NCBI GenBank assembly: GCA_020852555.1
Contig: JADZAQ010000016.1
Span: 1 to 38,082, forward strand
DNA length: 38,082 bases
Reading direction: 5' to 3'
Origin: Burkholderiales bacterium
Lineage (GTDB): Bacteria > Pseudomonadota > Gammaproteobacteria > Burkholderiales > Casimicrobiaceae
This document shows, one piece after another, positions 1 through 8,822 of the stretch. The translations under genes were made by a program, and so were the position numbers. Each line of letters opens with the position of its first letter. Position 1 is the stretch's first letter. The notes under the pieces were generated by a model. That model did no database searches and was not told the origin of the DNA. It saw nothing but the letters and a program-made list of their open reading frames with translations.

Positions 1-5
1 ACACC

Positions 6-1451
6 ATGACCTGGGAAACCGTCATCGGCCTCGAGACGCACGCGCAACTCTCGACGGCCGCCAAGATCTTCTCCGGCGCCTCCACCGCCTTCGGTGCCGC
101 GCCCAACTCGCAGGCGGCGGCGGTCGATCTCGCGCTGCCCGGCGTGCTGCCGGTGTTGAACCGCGGCGCGGTCGAGCGCGCGATCCGCTTCGGCCTCGCC
201 GTCGGCGCGACGATCAACCGCCGCAGCGTCTTCGCGCGCAAGAACTATTTCTACCCCGACCTCCCGAAGGGCTACCAGATCTCGCAGTTCGAGATTCCGG
301 TGGTGGTGGGCGGCAGCATCGCCATCGTCTCGCCGACGCGCGGCGCACTGCGCGTGAACCTCACCCGCGCCCACCTCGAGGAAGACGCCGGGAAGTCGCT
401 GCACGAGGACTTCCACGGCATGTCGGGCATCGACTTGAACCGGGCCGGCACGCCGCTCCTCGAGATCGTCACCGAGCCCGAGATGCGCAGCGCCGAAGAG
501 GCGGTCGCCTACGCGCGCACGCTGCACGCGCTGGTGCGCTGGATCGGGATCTGCGACGGCAACATGCAGGAAGGCAGCTTCCGCTGCGATGCCAACGTAT
601 CGGTGCGGCCACTGGGGCGGCAGGCATTCGGTACCCGCTGCGAGATCAAGAACCTGAACAGCTTCCGCTTCATGCAGGAGGCGATCGACCACGAGGTACG
701 CCGGCAGATCGAACTCATCGAGGACGGCGGCAGCGTCGTGCAGGAGACGCGCCTGTACGACCCCGAGCGCCGCGAGACGCGCTCGATGCGCAGCAAGGAA
801 GACGCGCAGGACTATCGCTACTTTCCCGATCCCGACCTGCCGCCGCTCGTCATCGACGATGCTTGGATCGAGCGGGTGCGCGGCGAGATGCCGGAGCTGC
901 CCGAGGCGATGCAGGCGCGTTTCGTGCGCGATTACACGCTGTCGGTGCAGGATGCGGTCGCGCTCACCGCGGCGCACGATGTCGCGACCTACTTCGAGAC
1001 CGCCGCGAAAGCCGTTCCCGAGCCGAAGCTCGCCGCCAACTGGGTGCTGGGCGATGTGGCGGCGGCACTCAATCGCAGCGATCTCGACCTCCGCCGCGCG
1101 CCGGTATCGGCCACCGCCCTCGGCGGCCTCTTGCGGCGCATCGCCGACGGCACGATCTCCGGCAAGATCGCCAAGGACGTCTTCGAGGCGATGTGGCGAG
1201 GTGATGCGACCGGCGACGACGCCGCCGACGCGATCATCGCCGCGAAGGGCCTGCGGCAGATTTCCGACGAGGGCGCCATCGAGACGATCGTCGACGACGC
1301 CATCGCCGCGCATGCCGCCATCGTCGCCGAGTTCCGTGCCGGCAAGGAGAAGGCGTTCAACTCGCTGGTCGGCAAGGTGATGGCAGCATCCAGAGGCAAG
1401 GCCAATCCGGCGCACGTCAACGCGATCCTCCGCCGCAAGCTCGCCGGGTAG
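6..1451 (+). CDS. gatB: Aspartyl/glutamyl-tRNA(Asn/Gln) amidotransferase subunit B
   Basis: GatB is the tRNA-binding kinase subunit of GatCAB. It phosphorylates the side-chain carboxyl of Glu-tRNA(Gln) or Asp-tRNA(Asn), and ammonia delivered from GatA then amidates it in the cytoplasm. The 481-residue product has the usual length. The N-terminal cradle carries [12 protein letters not shown] near residues 4-15 and [15 protein letters not shown] near residues 83-97. The C-terminal YqeY-like tail ends with [20 protein letters not shown], as in the family. The ATG at base 6 fits the family start, but the window begins just upstream, so gatA and gatC, usual neighbours, cannot be seen. The gene converges on the DUF333/MliC gene with only 15 bases between stop codons. 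The family assignment is secure. Confidence 0.97.
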   Translation: MTWETVIGLETHAQLSTAAKIFSGASTAFGAAPNSQAAAVDLALPGVLPVLNRGAVERAIRFGLAVGATINRRSVFARKNYFYPDLPKGYQISQFEIPVVVGGSIAIVSPTRGALRVNLTRAHLEEDAGKSLHEDFHGMSGIDLNRAGTPLLEIVTEPEMRSAEEAVAYARTLHALVRWIGICDGNMQEGSFRCDANVSVRPLGRQAFGTRCEIKNLNSFRFMQEAIDHEVRRQIELIEDGGSVVQETRLYDPERRETRSMRSKEDAQDYRYFPDPDLPPLVIDDAWIERVRGEMPELPEAMQARFVRDYTLSVQDAVALTAAHDVATYFETAAKAVPEPKLAANWVLGDVAAALNRSDLDLRRAPVSATALGGLLRRIADGTISGKIAKDVFEAMWRGDATGDDAADAIIAAKGLRQISDEGAIETIVDDAIAAHAAIVAEFRAGKEKAFNSLVGKVMAASRGKANPAHVNAILRRKLAG

Positions 1452-1466
1452 CGACCTGCCCTCGCG

Positions 1467-2180
1467 CTATCGCTTCGCGACGCAATCCGCGTAGGTCGTG
1501 TACCCGTTCTCCTGCACGAACGCGGTATTCCCCTTGTTCCAGAAGACGATCGTTTCCGCCTTGTTGGCGTAGCGCGCGCCATCGGCGGACATCGCCTGCG
1601 GCAGCGTCATCCCGCGGCCGTCGGAGAAGACGAGTTGCACCCGGCTCGTGCCGGTGTTGATGAAGCTGGCCTCGATCGACGTGCCGCCAGGGCAGGTGAA
1701 GGTCGCCTCGACGCGCGCCGGAAGGCCGCTCGCCGTCGTCGCCGGCATCACCTCGCGCGAGCACCTGCCCTCGACGTACGCCGCGGCATTGCACTTGCTG
1801 CCGTTGGCGAACGAACAGGTGCCGCGCTCCTGCGGCGTGTTGCTCGCGCCCGTGACCGCGTAGGTGCCGCCGGTGATCGCGCAATAGCGCGCGGCAGGCG
1901 TCGCGTAACCCGTGACCTTGATGCCGCCCTTGGGGCACTCGCCGCGCAGCAGCGCCCATTCCTCGCACTGCCGGTCGTCGTCGAACGTGCACACGCCGAA
2001 CTCGCCGCCGCGTGGATTCTTTTCGATCGCCACCTGACCGCCCTTGGCCAGACAGTTCTGCGACGCGGGATTGGCGAGCTGCGTCCCCTGCGCCGCGGCG
2101 CCGGATGCGATCGCCGCGGCGGCGGCTACCGCGAGCACGGCAACGCAGAAACGAACCGACGAGGAAAGGATGGGGTTCAC
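1467..2180 (-). CDS. Secreted DUF333-DUF333-MliC protein
   Basis: This is a 237-residue exported protein. The signal peptide is residues 1-31 (hydrophobic core FCVAVLAVAAAAAIASG, then an AQG cleavage region). Two successive DUF333-like units follow, about 37-85 (NPASQNCLAKGG and a Cys-rich EEW segment) and 94-141 (TPAARYCAITGG). Residues 158-233 form a C-terminal MliC-type domain with FTCPGG, MSADGARYA and FWNKGNTA, the family of periplasmic inhibitors of C-type lysozyme. I chose the GTG at 2180 because GGAG lies six bases upstream and the product then opens with a normal signal peptide; a longer frame up to 2231 adds a polar stretch with no signal. No lipobox Cys is seen, so it is probably soluble in the periplasm. 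Lysozyme inhibition is known for MliC; the role of DUF333 is unknown. Confidence 0.8.
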   Translation of the reverse strand: MNPILSSSVRFCVAVLAVAAAAAIASGAAAQGTQLANPASQNCLAKGGQVAIEKNPRGGEFGVCTFDDDRQCEEWALLRGECPKGGIKVTGYATPAARYCAITGGTYAVTGASNTPQERGTCSFANGSKCNAAAYVEGRCSREVMPATTASGLPARVEATFTCPGGTSIEASFINTGTSRVQLVFSDGRGMTLPQAMSADGARYANKAETIVFWNKGNTAFVQENGYTTYADCVAKR

Positions 2181-2278
2181 TATAGCTCCATTGGTCCGCC
2201 AATTTACGCCGCCATACACGACACTTCGCATTCAACGTCGAGTCGGCCGCCGGTCGACTCGACGTCGGCGACCATGGA

Positions 2279-4314
2279 TCACGCAGCGAGTTTCCGGTAC
2301 ATCCCATGCAACGCGTCGGCAAATTTCCTCGCAAAGGCTTCGTGATCGAGTAGCTTGTTCGCCTGCAAATGCTCCCTGCTGGTTCGGCGCCATGCGGACA
2401 GCGACTCGATATCGGACGCCAAAGCGATGTTGAGCTCGATCCATTCCGTACGGTTACGGACGATCCACTGCGGCAGATTCGCCGCAACGAGCATCGCCGC
2501 TGTTTGTGATGAGATCATGGACGTGCCGAGCCGCCCAACGATGGGCAGGCCCATGTACAGCACCTCGGCTGTCGTAACGCCTCCGTTGTAGGGGTGGGTG
2601 TCCAGCGCGATATCGATCTCGTTGTACTCCATCAGCATTTCACGATGTTCGGATCGCCCGCGAAGCGATAGTCGGACGGCGTCGATGCCCCGGGCGACGA
2701 AACGCCTTGCCACCGCATCACGAGTGGTTCGACACTCGAATGCCGAACTCTTGAGTATGAGGACGCTGTTCGGAACACGTCGCAACAGCTCCGACCAATC
2801 GTCCAAGAGCGGATCGGTGAGTTTCGAGAGGCGATTGAAGCTGCCGAACGTGATGTACTCGTTGACCAGGACCGGTGGCAGAGCCAGGTCGGGCGCATAG
2901 GCCGGCGGCATGTACACGAGCCGGCACGGATCGATCCGTAGCTGGACCTCGGAGAAGAGCTGCGACCCGCCAAGGGGATTCGACGTCCAGTCACCGACGA
3001 GGTAGTCGATGGCCTTGCTGCCCGTGGTGTCGAAATAATCAAGCCACGTGACCTGAAGCGGGGCGACCCGGTGCGACCAAGCTTGCAAGCGATTGCCCGG
3101 CACATGTCCATCGAGGTCGACGAGGATGTCGAGGTCGAGCGACCGCACCAACGAAACCAACTGTTGGTCCGACTCGACATGAATGTGATGCCACTCATCG
3201 AAAGGTGCGTCGAGCCGGCGTGCATAGTCTTTCGCGACATACGCGGCGTTCACGCCGACCGCGACAAAGCGCGAGCGATCCAGGGCACCGATCACCGGCG
3301 ACAGGAATGCCTTGAAGGCCTGCCTCGTGAGATCGAAGCTCGCGAAGCCTATGCGAAGGCGTTGTCGACCACGCCTGCGTACGAACGCGTCCCGGGCGAG
3401 AGGGGCGCGCGCACCAAAGCGGCGATCCCATTCGACATGGGCGTCCAGCATCGACGACGCCGACAGACCGTCGTAGTAGTGATAGCTGAGCAGCAGGTTG
3501 TCGTAAACCTCCGGATACGCCGGCTTCAAGTCGAGCGCTCGCTGGAAGCACCTCGTCGCCTCCGGGGCCTGGCCGACGTCGAGATGGGCATTGCCGAGCG
3601 AGACCCAAGTCTCGACGTCGGAGGGATCGATCGCGACTGTCGATTCAAAGGCGGCAATCGCCGAGAAGAGATCTTGCTGGCGCTGAAGAAATCGGCCATA
3701 GCGCGACCAGAGCCGAGGCGATTCCCCCCCCCCCCGCGCAGCGCTGTTTCGAATGCGTTCCGGGCCGTTGCAACGTCCCCCGTCTGCTCCAAAAGCCGTG
3801 CGAGTGCCAGATGGATGTCAGGGAATCCGACGCCTGCGTCGACGCCGTCGGTGAGCGTCTGCAACGCATCTGAGATCGCCCCCTTCGAGTGCTGCCAGCG
3901 CGCGAGGTTGAGCCTCGCAGGTACGTAATCGGGACGCATCCGCAGCGCGTCGACGAAATGCTCACCGGCGCGCGGATCATCCAGCATTTCCAGCGTAAGC
4001 CCGTGCGCATTCAGCGTCTCGGGCCGCGGCGTGGTCTGCAGCAGCGCCGATCCCACGGCCGCCGCGTACTGCAAGTCCCCCGCGTCGCGCGCGAGATTCA
4101 CGCGCATGAGCTCCCAATTCCACGGGGCGTTGGGTGTCGCCTGGAACGCCGCGTCCAAAACGACCCTCGCTCGTGCAATTCGACCGAGCTGCGCTTCGCA
4201 CACCGCGGTCAGGAAGAGGCGCTCCCCGGTCGCCGACTCGTCTCGACCGAGAATCTCGAGCGCCCCTTGCGCTCGCCCGTCGGCAAGGAGTCGACGTGCC
4301 GCATCTAGCGACAT
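2279..4314 (-). pseudogene. TPR / GT41 (SPINDLY-like) glycosyltransferase, frameshifted at a G12 run
   Basis: Two reading frames together make one O-GlcNAc-transferase-like protein. The first (start 4314) gives TPR helices, for example ARNAFETALRGGGG. The second, entered at base 3724, continues as ESPRLWSRYGRF and a further TPR (WVSLGNAHLDVGQ), then a full GT41 catalytic domain: DILVDLDGHVPGNRLQ, VTWLDYFDTTGSKAIDYLV, ITFGSFNRLSKLTDPLL and IDIALDTHPYNGGVTTAEVL. The frames separate exactly at a run of 12 G (coding strand, 3735-3724). A run of 13 or 10 would restore one frame; with 13 the product is 678 residues. As read, translation ends at 3526 after 262 residues and lacks the transferase domain. 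The ATG at 4314 has GAGG eight bases upstream. GT41 enzymes move a sugar from a nucleotide donor to protein Ser/Thr or related acceptors; the acceptor here is unknown. It may be a phase-OFF gene, a pseudogene or a sequencing error. Confidence 0.85.
3724..3735 (-). repeat. Homopolymeric G12 tract inside the GT41 gene
   Basis: Twelve consecutive C on the plus strand (G on the coding strand) encode Gly194-Gly197 of the interrupted glycosyltransferase. The upstream frame ends CGC then G12 then AATCGC; the homologous downstream frame needs GAA TCG CCT. The tract therefore decides whether the catalytic domain is translated. Runs of this length slip readily during replication and are also a classic site of sequencing error. 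Confidence 0.9.
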
Positions 4315-4335
4315 GATGTTGACCTCACGCAATTT

Positions 4336-4815
4336 TCAAAGCACCAACGCCACGAGCGCCGCGCCGATCATCGCGAAGGCGATCGCGAGCTTGGCTGCCG
4401 TGCCGACGACGAGCCCGACCCAGGTGGCCACGCCGACCTTGCTCGCGTGGATCGCATCGCGGCGGGCGATGAATTCACCGATGGCCGCACCGGCGAGCGG
4501 CATGACGAGCAATCCCCACAGCCCGGTGAAGATGCCGACCAGCGTGCCCGCGAAAGCGCCGATGACCGCGAACCGACTCGCCCCCATCGTCTTGGCACCC
4601 GCCGCCGCGGCGACGTAGTCGATCACCCAGGCGATGATCGTCAATACCGCGCACAGCACGACGAGCCACACCGGGATGCGCGTGAAGTCGTCGATCCACG
4701 CTGCCAGCACCACGCCGCCGAAGACCAGCATCACGCCGGGAATGGCGGGCAGGACGGTGCCGAGGATGCCCACGAGCATCAGGACGGCGACGAGAATCCA
4801 GAGGAGAGCGGTCAC
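4336..4815 (-). CDS. DUF456 family membrane protein
   Basis: This is a small integral membrane protein of 159 residues. Several hydrophobic segments are visible: LLWILVAVLMLVGILGTVLP near the N-terminus, a central pair around PVWLVVLCAVLTIIAWVIDY, a Gly/Ala-rich segment with GTLVGIFTGLWGLLVMPLAG, and a C-terminal segment ending IGAALVALVL. The early LPAIPG and later GxxxGxxxG spacing are typical of DUF456, whose function is unknown. I place the start at GTG 4815, which overlaps the stop of the MazF gene as GTGA and suggests translational coupling; a TTG at 4845 is an alternative. The glycosyltransferase gene begins 21 bases downstream, so all four genes from mazE onward may share a transcript. 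Confidence 0.85.
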   Translation of the reverse strand: MTALLWILVAVLMLVGILGTVLPAIPGVMLVFGGVVLAAWIDDFTRIPVWLVVLCAVLTIIAWVIDYVAAAAGAKTMGASRFAVIGAFAGTLVGIFTGLWGLLVMPLAGAAIGEFIARRDAIHASKVGVATWVGLVVGTAAKLAIAFAMIGAALVALVL

Positions 4816-5138
4816 TTGGCGATCCCGAGGAACACTGCCAGGCAACGCTCGACTTGCAACAGGTTATCCGCGTCGATGCGTCCAAAGACCGGCCGCACCC
4901 GGTCGCGCTTCACGGTCATGACCTTGTCCACCATCACTTGTGAAGGCTTCTCCAAGCCGTTCTCAGCGTTCGGCTGCACGGTCACGCGAAGGAGCGGTGC
5001 GGCAACGAGCGTGCTGGTGATGAGCAGTACCGTTACGCTCGTCTGCTCGCTGAATTGATCGGCTTGAATGACCAGGGCCGGCCGCGGCTTTCCGAAGTCG
5101 CCCTGCATGGCGATGGTGACGAGATCGCCACGCGTCAT
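4812..5138 (-). CDS. MazF/PemK-family endoribonuclease toxin
   Basis: The 108-residue product is a type II toxin of the MazF/PemK fold, a small beta-barrel endoribonuclease that cuts mRNA at short motifs and is neutralised by its antitoxin. The N-terminal TRGDLVTI followed by GKPRPALVIQAD is the family signature (the GDxx...KxRPALV strand-loop). VTVLLITSTLV follows, then SQVMVDKVMTVKRDRV, the conserved region where MazF usually has a Thr/Ser-Lys motif. The ATG at 5138 overlaps the antitoxin stop as ATGA, the usual antitoxin-first arrangement. The family is clear; RNA specificity cannot be read from sequence. Confidence 0.92.
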   Translation of the reverse strand: MTRGDLVTIAMQGDFGKPRPALVIQADQFSEQTSVTVLLITSTLVAAPLLRVTVQPNAENGLEKPSQVMVDKVMTVKRDRVRPVFGRIDADNLLQVERCLAVFLGIAK

Positions 5139-5359
5139 GGCGTCCAGCCGTCGACGTCTGCCAACGCGTCGTCCATGAATTGCTGCAGGGTCGCGTCAGC
5201 CTTGTCGGCCTGCGCCACCAGACGGCTCTGGCGGCGGCATTCTTCCGCAAAGCCCGGGTGCCGCGTGTCCGGTACCCAGATTTGCACTGGGCGTAGACCG
5301 GCTGCGCGCAATGCGTCGCGGTGCTTGCGAACCCGTGCGTTGAGATCCGTGGCGCCCAT
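5135..5359 (-). CDS. MazE-like antitoxin (DUF3018 type)
   Basis: A 74-residue protein directly upstream of the MazF toxin, overlapping it by ATGA. It reads as a DUF3018-like antitoxin: RVRKHRDALRAAGLRPVQIW, then DTRHPGFAEECRRQSRLVAQ, and an acidic tail (MDDALADVDGW) that would wrap the toxin. The basic N-terminal half probably binds DNA. The ATG at 5359 follows CGGAGA at a reasonable ribosome-binding distance, and a perfect palindrome begins 13 bases further upstream, which fits autoregulation by the antitoxin or the toxin-antitoxin complex. Confidence rests on both the sequence and its position. Confidence 0.87.
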   Translation of the reverse strand: MGATDLNARVRKHRDALRAAGLRPVQIWVPDTRHPGFAEECRRQSRLVAQADKADATLQQFMDDALADVDGWTP

Positions 5360-5371
5360 GTCAAGTCTCCG

Positions 5372-5393
5372 ATCATGTTACATGTAACATGAT
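5372..5393 (-). promoter_or_regulatory. 22-bp perfect palindrome, probable mazEF operator
   Basis: Half-site ATCATGTTACA is followed immediately by its exact reverse complement, so all 22 bases are self-complementary. It sits just upstream of the ribosome-binding site and ATG (5359) of the antitoxin. The sequence is AT-rich against a GC-rich background. Position and symmetry match the autoregulatory operators of type II toxin-antitoxin operons; that it binds the complex is inference. Confidence 0.75.
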
Positions 5394-5505
5394 GCATGAC
5401 AATGGCGGGCCGCGCAAGTGAAGTGAAGGCGACGCGCGAAACGGGCGCGCAACCGCGCCTACCGCTGGCTCGCGCCCGACCCCCGGCGCGGGCCGGCGCA
5501 AACGC

Positions 5506-7167
5506 CTACATCAACCCCTTGTACCGGATGCGGTGCGGCTTGGCTGCTTCCTCGCCGAGCCTGCGCCGCTTGTCCGCCTCGTACTCGCTGTAGTTGCCCT
5601 CGTAGAAGAACCACTGCGAGTCGCCTTCCGCCGCCAGGATGTGCGTGGCGATACGGTCGAGGAACCAGCGGTCGTGCGAGATGACGAGCGCGCTGCCGGC
5701 GAATTCGAGGAGCGCTTCCTCGAGCGCGCGCAGCGTCTCGACGTCGAGGTCGTTCGACGGCTCGTCCAGGAGCAGCACGTTGCCGCCCTCGAGGAGCGTC
5801 GCCGCGAGGTGCAGCCGTCCGCGCTCGCCGCCGGAGAGCTGGCCCACCATCTTCTGCTGGTCGGACCCCTTGAAGTTGAAGCGGCCGAGGTACGCTCGGG
5901 ACGGCATCTCGAAGCGTCCCACGGTGAGGATGTCCTGCCCGTTGCTGATCGCCTCCCACGCGGTCTTGTCGTTGGGCAGCGATTCGCGCGTCTGATCGAC
6001 CATGGCGAGTTGCACCGTGTGCCCGATCTTGATGGTGCCGCTGTCGGGTTGTTCGCGGCCGGCGATCATGCGAAAGATCGTCGACTTGCCAGCGCCGTTG
6101 GGGCCGATGATGCCGACGATGGCGCCGGGCGGCACGCGGAACGTGAGATCGTCGATCAGGAGCTTGTCGCCGTAGGCCTTGCGTACGTGCTCGAACTCGA
6201 TCACCGCGTCGCCGAGGCGCTCGGCGACGGGAATGAAGATCTCGTTGGTCTCGTTGCGCTGCTGGTGCTCGTAGGACGCGAGGTCGTTGAAGCGCGCGAT
6301 GCGCGCCTTGCTCTTGGCGCGCCGCCCCTTGGCATTCGAGCGGACCCACTCGAGCTCCTGCTTCATCGCCTTGATGCGCGCCGCCTCCTGCTTCGATTCG
6401 GTGGCGAGCCGTTGTTCCTTTTGCTCCAGCCATGAGCTGTAGTTGCCCTTCCACGGGATGCCGTAGCCGCGATCGAGCTCCAGGATCCACTCGGCCGCAT
6501 TGTCGAGGAAGTAACGATCGTGGGTGACCGCGATCACCGTACCGGAGAATTTCTGCAAGAACTGCTCGAGCCAGTCCACGCTCTCGGCGTCGAGGTGGTT
6601 GGTAGGCTCGTCGAGGAGCAGCATGTCGGGCTTCGACAGCAGCAGGCGGCACAGCGCGACGCGGCGCTTTTCACCGCCCGAGAGGGTGGCGATCTTCGCC
6701 TCCCACGGCGGCAGCCGCAGCGCATCGGCGGCGACCTCCATCTGCACGCTGGAATCCGCGCCGGAGGCCGCGATGATCGCCTCGAGACGCGCCTGCTCGG
6801 CAGCGAGCGCATCGAAGTCGGCGTCAGGCTCGGCGTAGGCCGCGTAGACCTTCTCCAGCGATTCCTTGGCGGCGAGCACCTCGCCCATGCCTTCCTCGAC
6901 CGCCTCGCGCACCGTCTGCTCGGGATCGAGGCGCGGCTCCTGCGGCAGGAAGCCCACGCGCAGGCCGGGCATGGGCGTCGCCTCGCCTTCGCATTCCTTG
7001 TCCTCGCCCGCCATGATGCGCAGCAGGCTCGATTTGCCGGAGCCGTTCAAGCCGAGGACGCCGATCTTGGCGCCGGGAAAGAACGACAGCGAAATGTCTT
7101 TGAGAATGACGCGCTTGGGGGGAACCATCTTCCCCACGCGGTTCATCGTGTACACGTACTGGGCCAT
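5506..7167 (-). CDS. ettA: Energy-dependent translational throttle protein EttA (ABC-F)
   Basis: EttA binds the ribosomal E site and gates the first steps of elongation according to the ATP/ADP ratio. The 553-residue protein has two ABC domains with no membrane segments. Domain 1 has Walker A GLNGSGKSS, signature LSGGEKRRVALCRLLL and Walker B LLLDEPTNHLDAESV. A linker follows with the ELEWVRSNAKGRRAKSKARI segment. Domain 2 has GPNGAGKST, LSGGERGRLHLAATLL and LLLDEPSNDLD. The N-terminal AQYVYTMNRVGKMVPPKRVIL and C-terminal RIRYKGLM are very characteristic of EttA. ATG 7167 fits the family. It is probably monocistronic. Confidence 0.96.
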   Translation of the reverse strand: MAQYVYTMNRVGKMVPPKRVILKDISLSFFPGAKIGVLGLNGSGKSSLLRIMAGEDKECEGEATPMPGLRVGFLPQEPRLDPEQTVREAVEEGMGEVLAAKESLEKVYAAYAEPDADFDALAAEQARLEAIIAASGADSSVQMEVAADALRLPPWEAKIATLSGGEKRRVALCRLLLSKPDMLLLDEPTNHLDAESVDWLEQFLQKFSGTVIAVTHDRYFLDNAAEWILELDRGYGIPWKGNYSSWLEQKEQRLATESKQEAARIKAMKQELEWVRSNAKGRRAKSKARIARFNDLASYEHQQRNETNEIFIPVAERLGDAVIEFEHVRKAYGDKLLIDDLTFRVPPGAIVGIIGPNGAGKSTIFRMIAGREQPDSGTIKIGHTVQLAMVDQTRESLPNDKTAWEAISNGQDILTVGRFEMPSRAYLGRFNFKGSDQQKMVGQLSGGERGRLHLAATLLEGGNVLLLDEPSNDLDVETLRALEEALLEFAGSALVISHDRWFLDRIATHILAAEGDSQWFFYEGNYSEYEADKRRRLGEEAAKPHRIRYKGLM

Positions 7168-7314
7168 GGCGTGCCGATTCGAAAGCAGCGAAAGCGTGCA
7201 TTATCGCAGCCTCGCCGCGCTGTGCTTTCGAGGATCGCGCATGGCGCTGGTCGCCACGCCCCTCGCCACGGGGTCGCTCGCGTGGCCGCCGTCGCGTCGG
7301 CGCCGCGTCGCCCG

Positions 7315-8040
7315 CTACTGCCGCGCCGTGGGTGCGACCGGCAGGTCGCCGGTGCGCGGCGCTGCGGCGCCGCGCATCTGCGCCTCGGTGGCGGCGCGCA
7401 GCTCGCGCCAGCGCTTCTTGTCGACGTCGTAGCGAGTGTTCACCACCACGATCTCTTTCTGCTTGGCGGTGAGGAGCTCGTCCTGCCGCGCGAGCTCGGC
7501 ATCGATATTGGCGAGCTCGCGCTCGAGCGCCGGCGGCACCGGCTTGTCGCCGAGCGTGGCCTTGCGCTGGACCACGTCGGCCTTACGCTTGGTGAGCTGC
7601 GCGGAATACGCCGTCGACGACTGGACCTGCTGCTCGATCGTCGACAGCGCGCGCCGGCGCGCGAGGTCGATCTCGCTCTCCATCGTATAGGTGGCGAGCA
7701 ACGCCCGATCGCGTCGATCGACGAGTTCGCGATCCTTCGCGAGCTGCTGCGCCCGCGCCTCCTCTTCGGCGATCTTCTTGCGCTGCTCGGGCGACAGGGC
7801 CGGCTCGGTGCGCTTGATCGGAACGCCGTACTTGTCGAGCTGCACGTTGCCCTTGTTGATCGCCTCGGGCGGCAGCTTGTCCGTGTAATGGACGACACCC
7901 TGGTCGTCGATCCACTTGTAGGTCGCCGCCAGTGGCGCCCCCGCGGCGCCGGCCGCCAGCACCGCGACCGCCACGATGCGGATGCAGGTCGCCGGCGCGC
8001 AGTGCGATCGCGGCACGATGTCCGGGTGGGAGAGGCTCAT
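7315..8040 (-). CDS. DUF4124 domain-containing exported protein
   Basis: A 241-residue envelope protein of unknown function. A hydrophobic signal-like segment (residues about 17-39) ends at PLAATYKW; the DUF4124 motif YKWIDDQGVVHYTDKLPPE follows, and the rest is charged and probably coiled coil (SPEQRKKIAEEEARAQQLAK, IDAELARQDELLTAKQ). I chose ATG 8040, 16 bases after the pyrE stop; the frame is open upstream to 8115 but that part lies within pyrE. DUF4124 proteins are common in beta- and gammaproteobacteria and usually sit in the periplasm. A promoter of its own is not obvious, so it is probably cotranscribed with pyrE. Confidence 0.85.
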   Translation of the reverse strand: MSLSHPDIVPRSHCAPATCIRIVAVAVLAAGAAGAPLAATYKWIDDQGVVHYTDKLPPEAINKGNVQLDKYGVPIKRTEPALSPEQRKKIAEEEARAQQLAKDRELVDRRDRALLATYTMESEIDLARRRALSTIEQQVQSSTAYSAQLTKRKADVVQRKATLGDKPVPPALERELANIDAELARQDELLTAKQKEIVVVNTRYDVDKKRWRELRAATEAQMRGAAAPRTGDLPVAPTARQ

Positions 8041-8056
8041 GCGAAGCGCCGCGCGG

Positions 8057-8722
8057 TCACCGGGCGGCAACCGGTTCAGGCGCGCGCGTACCGTAGCGCG
8101 CGCGGTACGCGGCAACGGCCGTGGCGTGTGCGGTCAGCTCGGGACGATCGGCCAGGAAGCGCATGACATCGTCGAGGGTGGCGATCGCCACGACCGGCAT
8201 GCCGTACAGCGCCTCGATCTCCTGCACCGCCGATGCGTCACCACGCCCTCGCTCCATGCGGTCGAGCGCCACGAGCACGCCAGCGGGCTGCGCGCCGTGC
8301 GCACGGATCAATTCCACGGATTCGCGCACCGAGGTGCCGGCGGTGATCACGTCGTCGACGATCATCACGCGCCCGGCGAGCGGCGCACCGACCACCACGC
8401 CGCCCTCGCCGTGATCCTTCGCCTCCTTGCGGTTGAAGCTGAACGGCAGGTTGCGCCCGCCCTCGGCAAGTGCGCAGGCGGTGCCGGCGACCAGCGGAAT
8501 GCCCTTGTACGCCGGCCCGAAGAGCTGGTCGCAGGCGACCCCCGAGGCGAGCAGCGCGCGCGCGTAGTAGCCGCCCAGCGCGCGCAGACTCGCGCCGTCG
8601 TTGAAGAGGCCCGCATTGAAGAAATACGGACTCTCGCGTCCCGCCTTGGTGACGAAATGACCGAAGCGCAGCACGTCGCGTGCCAAGGCAAAACTCAGGA
8701 AATCCTGTCGAAAATCGGACAC
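8057..8722 (-). CDS. pyrE: Orotate phosphoribosyltransferase
   Basis: PyrE joins orotate to PRPP to give OMP, the fifth step of pyrimidine synthesis. The 221-residue product begins [20 protein letters not shown], shows [16 protein letters not shown] (orotate-binding region) and [10 protein letters not shown], and has the PRPP loop [13 protein letters not shown]. The family start corresponds to GTG 8722; the frame is open to 9013 but that part overlaps the divergent exonuclease gene. The 100-base gap to that gene holds both promoters. The DUF4124 gene follows after 16 bases. Confidence 0.96.
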   Translation of the reverse strand: MSDFRQDFLSFALARDVLRFGHFVTKAGRESPYFFNAGLFNDGASLRALGGYYARALLASGVACDQLFGPAYKGIPLVAGTACALAEGGRNLPFSFNRKEAKDHGEGGVVVGAPLAGRVMIVDDVITAGTSVRESVELIRAHGAQPAGVLVALDRMERGRGDASAVQEIEALYGMPVVAIATLDDVMRFLADRPELTAHATAVAAYRARYGTRAPEPVAAR

Positions 8723-8752
8723 GGCGCCAGAAGAGTGGAAGATCTCGCGCGG

Positions 8753-8779
8753 AGTATAGCGCCGGAATCCCTGGTGCAA
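8753..8779 (-). promoter_or_regulatory. Candidate pyrE promoter
   Basis: On the minus strand TTGCAC (8779-8774) lies 15 bases from TATACT (8758-8753), about 30 bases upstream of the GTG start of pyrE. The -10 hexamer is good, the spacer short. It is a pattern-based call only. Confidence 0.35.
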
Positions 8780-8822
8780 GCCCCGGAACGGGGCGTCGTG
8801 TAGACTTGCGCGTTTTTTCCCG

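Noticed and set aside
5396-5593. Short plus-strand open frame between the mazEF operator and ettA
   Set aside because: Overlaps the ettA 3' end, has Arg/Pro/Ala-rich text and no ribosome-binding site.
6520-8166. 548-codon open frame on the plus strand
   Set aside because: Antisense to ettA, the DUF4124 gene and pyrE, and runs across gene borders.
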